From assembly GCA_903922545.1 (NCBI GenBank), contig CAIXUE010000058.1:1-7613 (forward strand): a DNA stretch of 7,613 nucleotides, read 5' to 3'. Positions within the stretch are counted from its first letter, which is position 1; the number at the start of each line of letters is the position of its first letter. Both the position numbers and the translations under genes were made by a program. Under the pieces are notes generated by a model. The model was given only the letters and a program-made list of their open reading frames with translations. It did no database searches and was not told where the DNA came from. The stretch comes from an uncultured Alphaproteobacteria bacterium (GTDB taxonomy: Bacteria; Pseudomonadota; Alphaproteobacteria; Micropepsales; Micropepsaceae). This document shows positions 1 through 6,623 of this stretch, piece after piece.

Positions 1-368
1 CCACCGCCCAGGCCGATCTGGCCGACATGCTGCTGAAGGGTGAGGCCGGGCCGCCCAGCCCCAGGGCCGCCCTGCCCCTGCTGGAGGCGGCGGCGGCGGC
101 CAACCATCCCATGGCCCAATATGAGCTGGCCCAGATGTACGAGACCGGCCAGGACGGGCTGGTGCCGCCCGACATGGTCATGGCGCGCGAGCTTTACACC
201 GCCGCCGCCAGCCACGGCATTAAGGAAGCCCAGGCCCGGCTGGACCAACTTCCCGCCGCCGACGCCCCCGCCCCCGGACCCACGGTGCGCCTGCTGCAAC
301 CGGCGCCCAGGACGGCCGGCACCAGCACGGCGGCAAGCGGCAGGGATCTGCGCCAGTCCCAGCCCTGA
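1..368 (+). CDS. Sel1-repeat (SLR) protein, C-terminal fragment; 5' end outside window
   Basis: The reading frame is open from base 3 and stops at TGA 366-368, so only about the last 121 residues are present. The visible part holds roughly two Sel1-like helical repeats. The typical spacing of small residues is seen in ALPLLEAAAAANHPMAQYEL, then AQMYETG, then ARELYTAAASHGIKEAQARL. Sel1 repeats are TPR-like alpha solenoids that act as protein-protein interaction scaffolds; many bacterial ones are exported or envelope associated. After the last repeat comes a proline/alanine-rich, probably disordered tail of about 38 residues with no recognisable domain. The true start lies upstream, so ATG codons at 27 and later are internal. 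The partners and role of this protein cannot be told from the fragment. Family assignment is fairly secure; function is unknown. Confidence 0.75.
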   Translation, partial: TAQADLADMLLKGEAGPPSPRAALPLLEAAAAANHPMAQYELAQMYETGQDGLVPPDMVMARELYTAAASHGIKEAQARLDQLPAADAPAPGPTVRLLQPAPRTAGTSTAASGRDLRQSQP

Positions 369-437
369 CGGGCCGGGCTTAGCGCTGGGCTCATCCCTAC
401 CTATATTGGTTTTGCCATTGGAGAGTCGCTTACCCGC
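369..437 (+). promoter_or_regulatory. Short intergenic region with possible promoter for the J-protein gene
   Basis: This 69-nt gap separates the Sel1 gene from the J-protein gene. A TATATT at 402-407 could be a -10 element. It has a weak -35 candidate, TTAGCG, at 379-384 with a 17-nt spacer; only three of six -35 bases match consensus. A purine-rich GGAGAG at 420-425 is the likely Shine-Dalgarno sequence, 12 nt before the ATG, which is somewhat long. A GAGTC at 423-427 matches the GANTC site methylated by CcrM in many alphaproteobacteria. No strong terminator for the upstream gene is seen; AGCCC 361-365 and GGGCT 375-379 could pair but no T-run follows. The promoter call is tentative. Confidence 0.25.
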
Positions 438-1373
438 ATGACCGATCCCTACAAAACCCTGGGCGTGGCCAAGAACGCCAGCGAGGCCGAAATCAAAAAG
501 GCCTTCCGCACCATGGCCAAAAAGCATCATCCCGACACCCATCCGGGCGATGAAAAAGCCAAGCAGCGTTTCCAGGAAATTTCCGCCGCCTATGACGTGA
601 TCGGCGACAAAGAGAAGCGCGCCAAATTCGACGCGGGCGAGATTGACGCGTCGGGCAATCCGCGCGGCTTTGATCCGCGGGCGCAGGGCTTTCGCGGCAA
701 TCCGTTCGGCGGCGGCGGCGGCGGTGACCGCGAATTTCGTTTCAACTGGGGCCAGGATGGCAGCGAACAGAGTTTCAGCGCGGAAGATATTTTCGCCGAT
801 ATTCTGGGTGGGCGGCGCGGCGGCGGCGGACGCCAGAGCGCGCGCGTGGCCAAGGGCGAGGATTTCCAGATCGCGGTGACGGTAAGTTTTGCCGAAGCCA
901 TTCAGGGCGGTACGCGGCGGATCGTGCTGCAGAATGGCGAGCAGATCGATGTGAAAATTCCGGCGGGCCTGCGCGAAGGACAGCAGATCCGGGTCAAAGG
1001 CCGCGGCGGCGCGGGCCGGGGCGGCGGACCCAATGGCGATGTGCTGATCCAGACCCATGTCGCGGCCCATCCTTTCATCACCCGCGACGGCAATGACCTG
1101 CGCATGGATCTGCCGGTGACGCTGAAGGAAGCGGTACTGGGCGCCAAGGTGCCGGTGCCCACTTTGGGCGGCAGCCTCAATCTTTCCATTCCGGCAGGCT
1201 CCAACACCGGCTCGATGTTGCGCCTGAAAGGCAAGGGCGTAACGGTGGCAGGCGCAGCGGGCGATCTGTATGTCCGGCTGGTGGTGGCCCTGCCCGAAAA
1301 GCCCGATGCGGACCTCAAAAACTTCGCCGAGGGTTGGTCCACCGAATATGATCCCCGCGCCAAAATGCGCTGA
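438..1373 (+). CDS. Type B DnaJ-family co-chaperone (CbpA-like, no zinc finger)
   Basis: This 311-residue J-domain protein would stimulate the ATPase of DnaK (Hsp70) and deliver client proteins in the cytoplasm. The J domain spans about residues 3-66, with the essential HPD motif at 31-33 and a basic helix II (AEIKKAFRTMAKKHH) before it. A glycine-rich linker follows, including six glycines at 91-96 and a GGRRGGGG stretch near 125. The C-terminal client-binding beta domains run from about residue 140 (KGEDFQIAVTVSFAEAIQGG) to about 300. There are no CxxCxGxG repeats, so this is not canonical DnaJ but the type B class represented by CbpA. Length fits that class. The ATG at 438 gives a complete J domain and is preceded by GGAGAG. 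It lies 107 nt upstream of fabI, an arrangement I recall from other alphaproteobacteria. cbpA would be a reasonable symbol, but orthology is not shown, so none is assigned. Confidence 0.92.
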   Translation: MTDPYKTLGVAKNASEAEIKKAFRTMAKKHHPDTHPGDEKAKQRFQEISAAYDVIGDKEKRAKFDAGEIDASGNPRGFDPRAQGFRGNPFGGGGGGDREFRFNWGQDGSEQSFSAEDIFADILGGRRGGGGRQSARVAKGEDFQIAVTVSFAEAIQGGTRRIVLQNGEQIDVKIPAGLREGQQIRVKGRGGAGRGGGPNGDVLIQTHVAAHPFITRDGNDLRMDLPVTLKEAVLGAKVPVPTLGGSLNLSIPAGSNTGSMLRLKGKGVTVAGAAGDLYVRLVVALPEKPDADLKNFAEGWSTEYDPRAKMR

Positions 1374-1389
1374 CCGGCGCAAAGCCGGT
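1373..1389 (+). other. Small perfect hairpin just after the J-protein stop; weak terminator at best
   Basis: ACCGGC (1373-1378) and GCCGGT (1384-1389) form a perfect 6-bp GC-rich stem with a 5-nt GCAAA loop, starting on the last base of the J-protein stop codon. No T-tract follows (the next bases are ATCCTGGCGCC), so it is not a standard intrinsic terminator. It may stabilise the 3' end or slow transcription. The rest of the 1374-1480 gap holds a 10-bp palindrome GCTTTAAAGC at 1415-1424, a possible weak -10 (GATTAT, 1460-1465) and the fabI ribosome binding site GGAG at 1468-1471. Confidence 0.35.
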
Positions 1390-1480
1390 ATCCTGGCGCC
1401 GCGTGTGGTTTTCGGCTTTAAAGCTGGTCAATTGCGGTTAAATCGCTAAAGTCCCGGCAGATTATCTGGAGCAGAATCTG

Positions 1481-2302
1481 ATGGCGTTTGAAGGGCTGAT
1501 GAAGGGCAAACGCGGCCTCATCATGGGTGTCGCCAATGACCGTTCCATCGCCTGGGGCGTGGCCAAAGCGTTGCATGAAGCGGGCGCGGAGCTGGCCTTT
1601 TCCTATCTGGGCGAAGCGTTCAAGAAACGGGTCATGCCGCTGACCGAACCGCTCAAGCCGGCTGTGCTGGTGGATTGCGATGTTTCCGATCCCGCTTCGA
1701 TTGATGCGGCGTTCGCCGAGATCGGCAAGGTCTGGGACAATCTGGATTTTGTGGTGCATGCCATCGGATTTTCCGACAAGGAACAGCTCAAGGGCCGTTA
1801 TGTGGATACCACGCCGGACAATTTTCGCATGACCATGGATATTTCCTGCTACTCGTTTACCGCCGTGGCGCAGCGCGCCGAAAAAATGATGAACAATGGC
1901 GGCAGCCTTGTCACCCTCACCTATTACGGCAGCGAGAAAGTCATGCCGCATTACAATGTGATGGGCGTGGCCAAGGCGGCGCTGGAAGCCAGTGTGCGTT
2001 ACATGGCTGAAGATCTGGGCAAGCGCGGCATCCGCGTCAATTCCATTTCGGCGGGACCGATCAAGACCCTGGCCGCCAGCGGCATTGGCGATTTCCGCTA
2101 TATCCTGAAATGGAACGAATATAACGCGCCGCTGCGCCGCACCGTCACCATCGACGAAGTGGGCCATTCGGCGCTTTATCTGGTGTCAGACCTGGGCCGC
2201 GCCGTGACCGGCGAATGCCTGCATGTCGATGCCGGCTATCACGTGGTCGGCATGAAGGCAGCGGACGCGCCGGATATTTCCGTCATCAAGACTGATGCTT
2301 GA
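1481..2302 (+). CDS. fabI: Enoyl-[acyl-carrier-protein] reductase (NADH-type), FabI
   Basis: FabI catalyses the last step of each elongation cycle of type II fatty acid synthesis, reducing trans-2-enoyl-ACP with NAD(P)H in the cytoplasm. The 273-residue product is an atypical short-chain dehydrogenase. The nucleotide-binding segment GLIMGVANDRSIAWGVAKAL is at residues 12-31, and the HAIGFSD loop is at 93-99. The catalytic Tyr and Lys of the Y-x6-K motif are Y158 and K165 (YNVMGVAK), with the second conserved tyrosine at Y148. SAGPIKTLAASGI marks the substrate loop. G96 occupies the place of the E. coli FabI glycine (G93) whose change gives triclosan resistance, so no resistance allele is apparent there. 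The start is supported by GGAG at 1468-1471, 9 nt before the ATG. The stop overlaps the next gene, indicating an operon with the phosphatase and aroC. Confidence 0.97.
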   Translation: MAFEGLMKGKRGLIMGVANDRSIAWGVAKALHEAGAELAFSYLGEAFKKRVMPLTEPLKPAVLVDCDVSDPASIDAAFAEIGKVWDNLDFVVHAIGFSDKEQLKGRYVDTTPDNFRMTMDISCYSFTAVAQRAEKMMNNGGSLVTLTYYGSEKVMPHYNVMGVAKAALEASVRYMAEDLGKRGIRVNSISAGPIKTLAASGIGDFRYILKWNEYNAPLRRTVTIDEVGHSALYLVSDLGRAVTGECLHVDAGYHVVGMKAADAPDISVIKTDA

Positions 2303-2912
2303 ACTTGCTGCCGGGGTCACGCTTTACCTGGCGCGGCATGGCGAGACCGAGGCGAACAGCCAGCATCGCTTTTCCGGCAAACGCGACACACCTCTGACCC
2401 AAAAAGGTCTGGCTCAGGCGCATGCGCTGGGTGAAATCATGAAGCGCGAAGTTGGGATGCGGCCAAGCCTGGCGTTTGTCGCCAGCCCGTTGGCGCGGGC
2501 GCGCTTGACCATGCAAATCGTGCGCGGCGTGCTGGGATTGCCGGAAGGCGATTTTGCCACTGACGCGCGGATTGCGGAAATCGATCTGGGTGCGTGGGAC
2601 CAGCTGACCGATGAAGAAGCCCGCGCCCGAAACCCTGCTTTGTTCGATGCCCGTGCGGCGGACAAATGGAACATACCGGTGCCCGGCGGCGAGGATTATG
2701 AAGAGGTCGCCGCCCGCGCCTCGTCCTGGGTGCGGGATATCAAAATCGACACCTTCGCGGTCAGCCATGGCGCGCTGACCCGCATCTTGCGCGGGCTGTT
2801 TCAGGGCCTGGACTGGCGGGCCATGAGCGATCTGGACGAGCCCCAGGGTGTGGTTTTCCGCATATCCGGTCACACTGTGACGAAGCTAGACCCCGAGCCC
2901 AAATCGCTGTAA
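2295..2912 (+). CDS. Histidine phosphatase superfamily (phosphoglycerate-mutase-like) protein
   Basis: This 205-residue protein belongs to the branch-1 histidine phosphatase fold. The catalytic RHG triad is R14-H15-G16 ([12 protein letters not shown]), where H15 would carry the phosphate. The second-half histidine is H158 in [19 protein letters not shown] (64-73) supplies the usual phosphate-binding arginine, and E95 in AEIDLGAW is the likely general acid. The family includes phosphoglycerate mutases, alpha-ribazole phosphatases and broad phosphatases, and sequence alone does not separate them; a mutase role is less likely at this length. The ATG at 2295 lies inside the end of fabI (8-nt overlap, ATGCTTGA) with no clear Shine-Dalgarno sequence, suggesting translational coupling. 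aroC starts 10 nt after its stop. The substrate is unknown. Confidence 0.9.
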   Translation: MLELAAGVTLYLARHGETEANSQHRFSGKRDTPLTQKGLAQAHALGEIMKREVGMRPSLAFVASPLARARLTMQIVRGVLGLPEGDFATDARIAEIDLGAWDQLTDEEARARNPALFDARAADKWNIPVPGGEDYEEVAARASSWVRDIKIDTFAVSHGALTRILRGLFQGLDWRAMSDLDEPQGVVFRISGHTVTKLDPEPKSL

Positions 2913-2922
2913 TTCCAGCTTT

Positions 2923-4023
2923 ATGTCGTTCAACACCTTCGGCCATATGTTTCGCGTCACCACCTTTGGCGAAAGCCATGGGCCGGCGCTGGGTTGCGTG
3001 GTGGATGGCTGCCCGCCGGGCATTCCCCTAACCGAAGCCGATATCCAGAAAGACCTGGACCGGCGCCGCCCGGGGCAAAGCAAATTCGTCAGCCAGCGGC
3101 GCGAACCGGACACGGTGAAAATTCTTTCCGGCGTCTTCCAGGACGAGCGAATGAAGCGGCAAGTCACCACCGGCACGCCCATCGCGCTTCTGATCGAGAA
3201 TGTGGACCAGCGGTCCAAGGATTACTCCGAGATCCGTGACAAATTCCGCCCCGGCCATGCTGACTACACCTATCAGGCCAAATATGGCGTGCGCGATTAT
3301 CGCGGCGGCGGGCGGCAGAGCGCGCGGGAAACCGCGTCGCGCGTCGCGGCAGGCGCCATCGCGCGCAAAATCCTGAATTCGCTGTACGGCAAGGTGGTGG
3401 TGCGCGGCGCCATGGTGGCGATGGGCGAAAAGGGCATTGTCCGCAAACAGTGGGACTGGGCCGAAGTGGCGAAGAATGATTTCTTCTGCCCCGATCCCAA
3501 AGCCGTGCCGGGCTGGACGCGATATCTGGAAGGGCTGCGCAAGAAAGGCTCCTCCATCGGCGCAGTGATTGAAGTGGTCGCCGAAGGTATTCCCGCCGGG
3601 CTGGGCGCGCCGATTTACGCCAAGCTGGACAGCGAACTGGCATCCGCCCTGATGAGCATCAATGCCGTTAAGGGCGTGGAAATCGGCGATGGCTTTGCCA
3701 CAGCATTGCTGTCAGGCGAACAGAATGCCGACGAGATGCGCAAAGGCCCAAAAGGGAAACCGAAATTTCTTTCCAATCATGCCGGCGGCGTTCTGGGCGG
3801 CATTTCCACCGGCCAGGACATTGTGGCCCGTTTTGCGGTCAAGCCGACATCTTCCATTCTCACACCGCGCAAGACGATTGATATGGACGGCAGCCAGACC
3901 ACACTGATCACCAAGGGCCGGCATGACCCCTGTGTGGGAATCCGGGCCGTGCCGGTGGGTGAAGCGATGATGGCCTGTGTGCTGGCCGACGCGGCGCTAA
4001 GGCACCGGGGACAGAACGGCTAG
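2923..4023 (+). CDS. aroC: Chorismate synthase
   Basis: AroC converts 5-enolpyruvylshikimate-3-phosphate to chorismate using reduced FMN. This is the seventh and last shikimate-pathway step, feeding aromatic amino acids, folate and quinones. The 366-residue length is typical. Signature 1 is [15 protein letters not shown] from residue 15 and contains H19. Signature 2 runs from F108 through T137 ([14 protein letters not shown], then [11 protein letters not shown]) and contains H112. Signature 3 is [18 protein letters not shown] from 332, with D335. H19 and H112 correspond to the two conserved catalytic histidines of the family. The N-terminus [19 protein letters not shown] matches the family start, so the ATG at 2923 is secure although no good Shine-Dalgarno sequence precedes it. 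It is probably co-transcribed with fabI and the phosphatase gene. Its TAG stop directly abuts the stop of the opposing protease gene. Confidence 0.98.
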   Translation: MSFNTFGHMFRVTTFGESHGPALGCVVDGCPPGIPLTEADIQKDLDRRRPGQSKFVSQRREPDTVKILSGVFQDERMKRQVTTGTPIALLIENVDQRSKDYSEIRDKFRPGHADYTYQAKYGVRDYRGGGRQSARETASRVAAGAIARKILNSLYGKVVVRGAMVAMGEKGIVRKQWDWAEVAKNDFFCPDPKAVPGWTRYLEGLRKKGSSIGAVIEVVAEGIPAGLGAPIYAKLDSELASALMSINAVKGVEIGDGFATALLSGEQNADEMRKGPKGKPKFLSNHAGGVLGGISTGQDIVARFAVKPTSSILTPRKTIDMDGSQTTLITKGRHDPCVGIRAVPVGEAMMACVLADAALRHRGQNG

Positions 4024-4749
4024 TTATTTCCAGCGCAGTGACGCCGCGATCGCGCTGCCGATATAGACCTGCGGTTCGGACGGATAATCCACCCCCAGCG
4101 CCTGTTCCTGCTTGGAAACGCAATCCTTCACCTTGTCGGCAAGGCCGGGAAAATCGCTGCTGGCGGGAAGCGACTGCAAAAAGCAGCCATCGAAAAACGT
4201 GTAGTGATCCTGTTCGCCGCAGCCAAAGCTGGTGCGGTCAGGGCGCGCGGCGGTGATGATCATGCGGTTGTCGGCCGCCAGGCCCGGCACGAACTGGCCG
4301 GAAAAACAGGCCGACATGATGATGATGGCAGGCCGCTTGCCGCAGGCATTGTTGACGATAGTGCCCCAGGCATCGGGGCCCAGCACATTGTCGCCCACCA
4401 CAATGCCGCCCTTTGGCGGCGGCGCGCCATGCGAGGTGAAATAGATCAGGCAGCCGCCGGTGGCGCGGTTGCTGACATCCCACAGCGCATTGGCGATATG
4501 GGAGGGCGTGCTTTCCTGGGCATCGCGGTCGGGATCGACCGACAATTGCACGATGTTCTGGGGCGCAAAGCCGATACCGGTGAAAGCGCGGACCAGATCG
4601 CGGCGGGCATTGTCGAACACCTGGCTGGAGGCGCCGGAATGGGCGTGGTCGTCGCCCGCCACCACCAGCACCGCCCAATCGCCATAGCCGGCGGCTGAGG
4701 CGGGAAGCGCCGCCAGGCATAACGTCAGAGCCAGGAAATATTTTCTCAT
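4024..4749 (-). CDS. Exported C13-family (legumain/caspase-like) cysteine peptidase
   Basis: The 241-residue product begins with a clear signal peptide (MRKYFLALTLCLAALPASAA, probable cleavage after ASA at 17-19), so it should act in the periplasm or outside the cell. The rest looks like a clan CD peptidase of family C13. A beta strand ending in the catalytic histidine reads LIYFTSHG (H107), and the nucleophile strand reads AIIIMSACFSG (C148). The downstream block IITAARPDRTSFGCGEQDHY is typical of bacterial members. C13 enzymes, known from plant and animal legumain, often cut after Asn or Asp, but the specificity and target of this one are not known. The mature part has further cysteines (C100, C136, C177, C189), so disulfides are possible. 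Its ATG overlaps the methyltransferase stop (ATGA, 4746-4749), with GGAAGA seven nt upstream (complement of 4757-4762). It is the last gene of the minus-strand cluster. Family is confident; role unknown. Confidence 0.88.
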   Translation of the reverse strand: MRKYFLALTLCLAALPASAAGYGDWAVLVVAGDDHAHSGASSQVFDNARRDLVRAFTGIGFAPQNIVQLSVDPDRDAQESTPSHIANALWDVSNRATGGCLIYFTSHGAPPPKGGIVVGDNVLGPDAWGTIVNNACGKRPAIIIMSACFSGQFVPGLAADNRMIITAARPDRTSFGCGEQDHYTFFDGCFLQSLPASSDFPGLADKVKDCVSKQEQALGVDYPSEPQVYIGSAIAASLRWK

Positions 4750-5813
4750 CGCCGTTTCTTCCGCTCAAAGCCGGCCACCAGCTCAATATGCCCTGCGTAA
4801 AGGAATTGGTCTATCGGGGTCACGACGCCGGGCACAAAGCCGCCCGCCGCCAGAACCGCGGCATCGCGGGCAAAGGTGCCGGCGTCGCAGGAGACATAGG
4901 CGATGCGGTTGATGGTGGAGGCGCAAAGCGCCTGCACCTGGGCCAGCGCGCCGGCGCGCGGCGGATCCAGAACCACCGCGTCAAAGACTTTGAGTTCGGG
5001 CGGGGTCATGGGCTGCTTGAACAAATCACGCTTTTCGGTGGTGATTGGCTTGAGCCCTGACGTGGTTTTGGCGGCGGCGGCCAACGCCGACAGGGCCGCG
5101 CCATCCTGTTCCACAGCATGCACTTTTGCGTTACGGGCCAGCGCAAAGGTGAAAGTGCCCAGGCCTGCGAAAAGATCGGCGATATTTTTGGCGCCTTTGG
5201 TAAGAGCCACGACATGGGATTGCAGCGCCGCCTCCCCTTCGCGCGTCGCCTGAAGAAAAACCTGCGGCGGCAATTTTACGCTGACGCCATCCAGGGTGAT
5301 GGAGGGGGCGGCGTTTTCCATCAACACATCATTATTGAAAATAATGCGGGCGACACCAGACTTGGAGAAAGCCCGGGCCAATGCAGACGTCAGCGCGGGC
5401 GTAAGCTTGCGGGGCGAATGAAAGGCCAAATCAAGCCCGGTGTCGCTTTGGGTAACATGAAGTTCGGCCTTCTCGCCTTCATTCAGGATGGGCGCAAGCG
5501 CGGTGCGCAAACGCCCGGTGAGCGCGAACAGGGACGGCGTCAGCACCAGACATTGGCGCATATCAGCGATGGCGTGGCTTTTGGCGGCGTGAAATCCCAC
5601 CTCGATTTCGCCCTTGGCTTTGGCCAGCTTGAAGACGGCGCGGCGGCGGGAGGCTTCCGGCACCACCAAAGGCTCGCCCACCACCACGTTACCAAGCCCG
5701 GCGCGCGCCAGGGCACTTGTCACCATCTCGCGCTTGGCGGCGCGATAGTCTTCCGGTGACAGATTTTGCAGGCTGCAGCCGCCGCACAGACCGAAATGCT
5801 GGCAGGTGTTCAT
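4746..5813 (-). CDS. Class I SAM-dependent RNA m5U methyltransferase (RlmD/RlmC/TrmA family), TRAM-less
   Basis: This 355-residue enzyme would transfer a methyl group from SAM to C5 of a specific uridine in 23S rRNA or tRNA. The N-terminus carries the iron-sulfur ligands C4, C10 and C13 (CQHFGLCGGC), with C88 (MRQCLVL) as the likely fourth ligand. FLQ at 186-188 and the SAM-binding motif ADLFAGLGTF at 212-221 follow. Then come DPPRAG at 283-288, the catalytic cysteine C309 in YVSCDAGTFARD, and the probable general base E344 in GHIELV. The usual N-terminal TRAM RNA-binding domain of RlmD is absent; the protein starts right at the Fe-S motif, as in E. coli RlmC. The ATG lies in a 4-nt ATGA overlap with tlyA, and the same frame further upstream gives only arginine-rich sequence antisense in character, so the start seems right. 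Which uridine is modified cannot be decided here. Confidence 0.92.
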   Translation of the reverse strand: MNTCQHFGLCGGCSLQNLSPEDYRAAKREMVTSALARAGLGNVVVGEPLVVPEASRRRAVFKLAKAKGEIEVGFHAAKSHAIADMRQCLVLTPSLFALTGRLRTALAPILNEGEKAELHVTQSDTGLDLAFHSPRKLTPALTSALARAFSKSGVARIIFNNDVLMENAAPSITLDGVSVKLPPQVFLQATREGEAALQSHVVALTKGAKNIADLFAGLGTFTFALARNAKVHAVEQDGAALSALAAAAKTTSGLKPITTEKRDLFKQPMTPPELKVFDAVVLDPPRAGALAQVQALCASTINRIAYVSCDAGTFARDAAVLAAGGFVPGVVTPIDQFLYAGHIELVAGFERKKRR

Positions 5814-6538
5814 GCCTTCTGCGCGGCGATCAAGAACTCTCTGTTGCCGTCGCCGCCTTGAATGGGGCTCTCGATGTGGCCGATCACGCTCCAGCGCGGC
5901 TGGCCGGCGATGAAGGCCTTGATGTCGGCCACCGCCTCGGCCTGCTGCTCGGCGTCACGCACCACGCCGCCCTTGCCGACCCAGAGCCGCCCCACTTCGA
6001 ATTGCGGTTTGACCAGCGCAACGGCCCAGGCGCCCGGCGCGGCCATGTCGAGGGCCGGCGGCAGGGCCAGTTTCAGGCCGATAAAGCTGACATCGGCGAC
6101 AACCACCTGGGGCGCCTCAGGCACATGGGTGACCGACAGATCGCGGGCATTGATGCCGTCACGCCGCACCACCCGGGGATCGCGCTGCAGGCGGGGATGC
6201 ATCTGGCCGTGGCCGACATCGACGGCGTAAATTCTGGCGGCGCCATTTTCCAGCAGCACCTCGGTGAAGCCGCCGGTGGAAGCGCCGACATCCAGGCAGA
6301 TGAGCCCTTCCGGCGACAGGGTGAAATGATCCAGCGCCGCCGCCAGCTTCAACCCGCCGCGCGAGACGTAAGGATGAGGTTTTTTATATTCGATGATCGC
6401 GATGTCGGGAATGTTCCTGGACGGTTTTTCCAGCACCTCGCCATCGACCTTGACCAGCCCGGCGCGGATGGCGCTTTGCGCCTCCGTGCGGCTGGCGGCG
6501 TGGCCTTTTTCGACAAGAATCTGATCGGCGCGTTTCAT
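5810..6538 (-). CDS. tlyA: TlyA-family rRNA 2'-O-ribose methyltransferase (S4 + FtsJ-like domains)
   Basis: Taken from the ATG at 6538, the product is 242 residues and starts MKRADQILVEKG, the usual N-terminus of this family. An S4 RNA-binding domain covers about residues 2-60 (SRTEAQSAIRAGLVKVDG). SRGGLKL follows, then an FtsJ-like methyltransferase domain with the SAM motif DVGASTGGF at 83-91. The K-D-K-E catalytic tetrad is probably K64, D149 (VADVSFI), K177 (LVKPQFE) and E234 (NREF). Characterised TlyA proteins methylate 2'-OH of cytidines in 16S and/or 23S rRNA and influence capreomycin susceptibility; some were called hemolysins, which is probably indirect. The frame is open upstream to GTG 6613 (267 residues), but that part lies in a hairpin-rich spacer and looks unrelated to the S4 domain, so I prefer 6538, though no good Shine-Dalgarno sequence is visible. 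It follows dxs and overlaps the next gene by 4 nt. Confidence 0.93.
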   Translation of the reverse strand: MKRADQILVEKGHAASRTEAQSAIRAGLVKVDGEVLEKPSRNIPDIAIIEYKKPHPYVSRGGLKLAAALDHFTLSPEGLICLDVGASTGGFTEVLLENGAARIYAVDVGHGQMHPRLQRDPRVVRRDGINARDLSVTHVPEAPQVVVADVSFIGLKLALPPALDMAAPGAWAVALVKPQFEVGRLWVGKGGVVRDAEQQAEAVADIKAFIAGQPRWSVIGHIESPIQGGDGNREFLIAAQKA

Positions 6539-6559
6539 CAGGCGGTGAATAGCCTGTTT

Positions 6560-6623
6560 GGAGACCGAGAGCCATGGATGGGCCTGGGCCCCCTTCCCTC
6601 CCATCGGCCGCACGGCGGCGATG
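6560..6623 (-). repeat. Two-hairpin palindromic element in the dxs-tlyA spacer
   Basis: The spacer between dxs and tlyA can fold into two adjacent hairpins. The first pairs 6560-6573 with 6580-6593 around a 6-nt loop. Read as minus-strand RNA, its 14 positions give nine Watson-Crick pairs, three G-U pairs and two mismatches, so it folds better in the tlyA-direction transcript than on the plus strand. The second pairs 6602-6606 with 6619-6623 and 6608-6611 with 6615-6618, nine pairs with one bulged base and a 3-nt loop. The flanking CGCCGGGGATGAG (from 6624) resembles the edges of short palindromic intergenic repeats common in alphaproteobacterial genomes. Being a dispersed repeat is inferred from that resemblance; only one copy lies in this window. 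There is no T-tract for a terminator. Confidence 0.5.

Noticed and set aside
708..726. GGC-rich tandem run in the J-protein gene
   Set aside because: It simply encodes the glycine linker expected between the J domain and the C-terminal domains; not treated as a separate repeat element.
902..1363. Antisense frame (153 codons) opposite the J-protein C-terminal domain
   Set aside because: It is low-complexity, rich in Pro, Arg and Ser, and overlaps a conserved domain; treated as a shadow.
1418..2167. Long antisense frame (249 codons) opposite fabI
   Set aside because: It is a shadow of fabI, whose catalytic motifs are intact. The translation is histidine-rich, lacks any recognised domain, and is typical of the reverse frame of a GC-rich gene.
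2286..2873. Antisense frame (195 codons) opposite the histidine phosphatase gene
   Set aside because: It shadows a gene with complete catalytic motifs and has no recognisable domain of its own.
3990..4048. Inverted repeat CGCGGCG (3990-3996) and CGCCGCG (4042-4048) spanning the convergent stops, as a bidirectional terminator
   Set aside because: The 45-nt loop, the short 7-bp stem and the lack of T-tracts make it probably a chance match in GC-rich coding DNA.
4045..4054. 10-bp palindrome CGCGATCGCG
   Set aside because: It lies inside the protease coding region, and such palindromes are common by chance at this GC content; no repeated copies were noticed.
4204..4786. Several open frames on both strands across the C13 peptidase gene
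   Set aside because: Only the 4024-4749 frame has a signal peptide and the H107/C148 active site; the others are Arg/Pro/His-rich shadows.
5118..5759. Plus-strand frame (213 codons) opposite the RNA methyltransferase gene
   Set aside because: It lies wholly within a well-supported gene on the other strand; no domain or sensible start signal is seen.
6539..6613. N-terminal 25-residue extension of TlyA from GTG 6613
   Set aside because: The family normally starts at the KRADQ block, and the extension lies in the hairpin-rich spacer; 6538 is preferred, though the Shine-Dalgarno evidence does not settle it.
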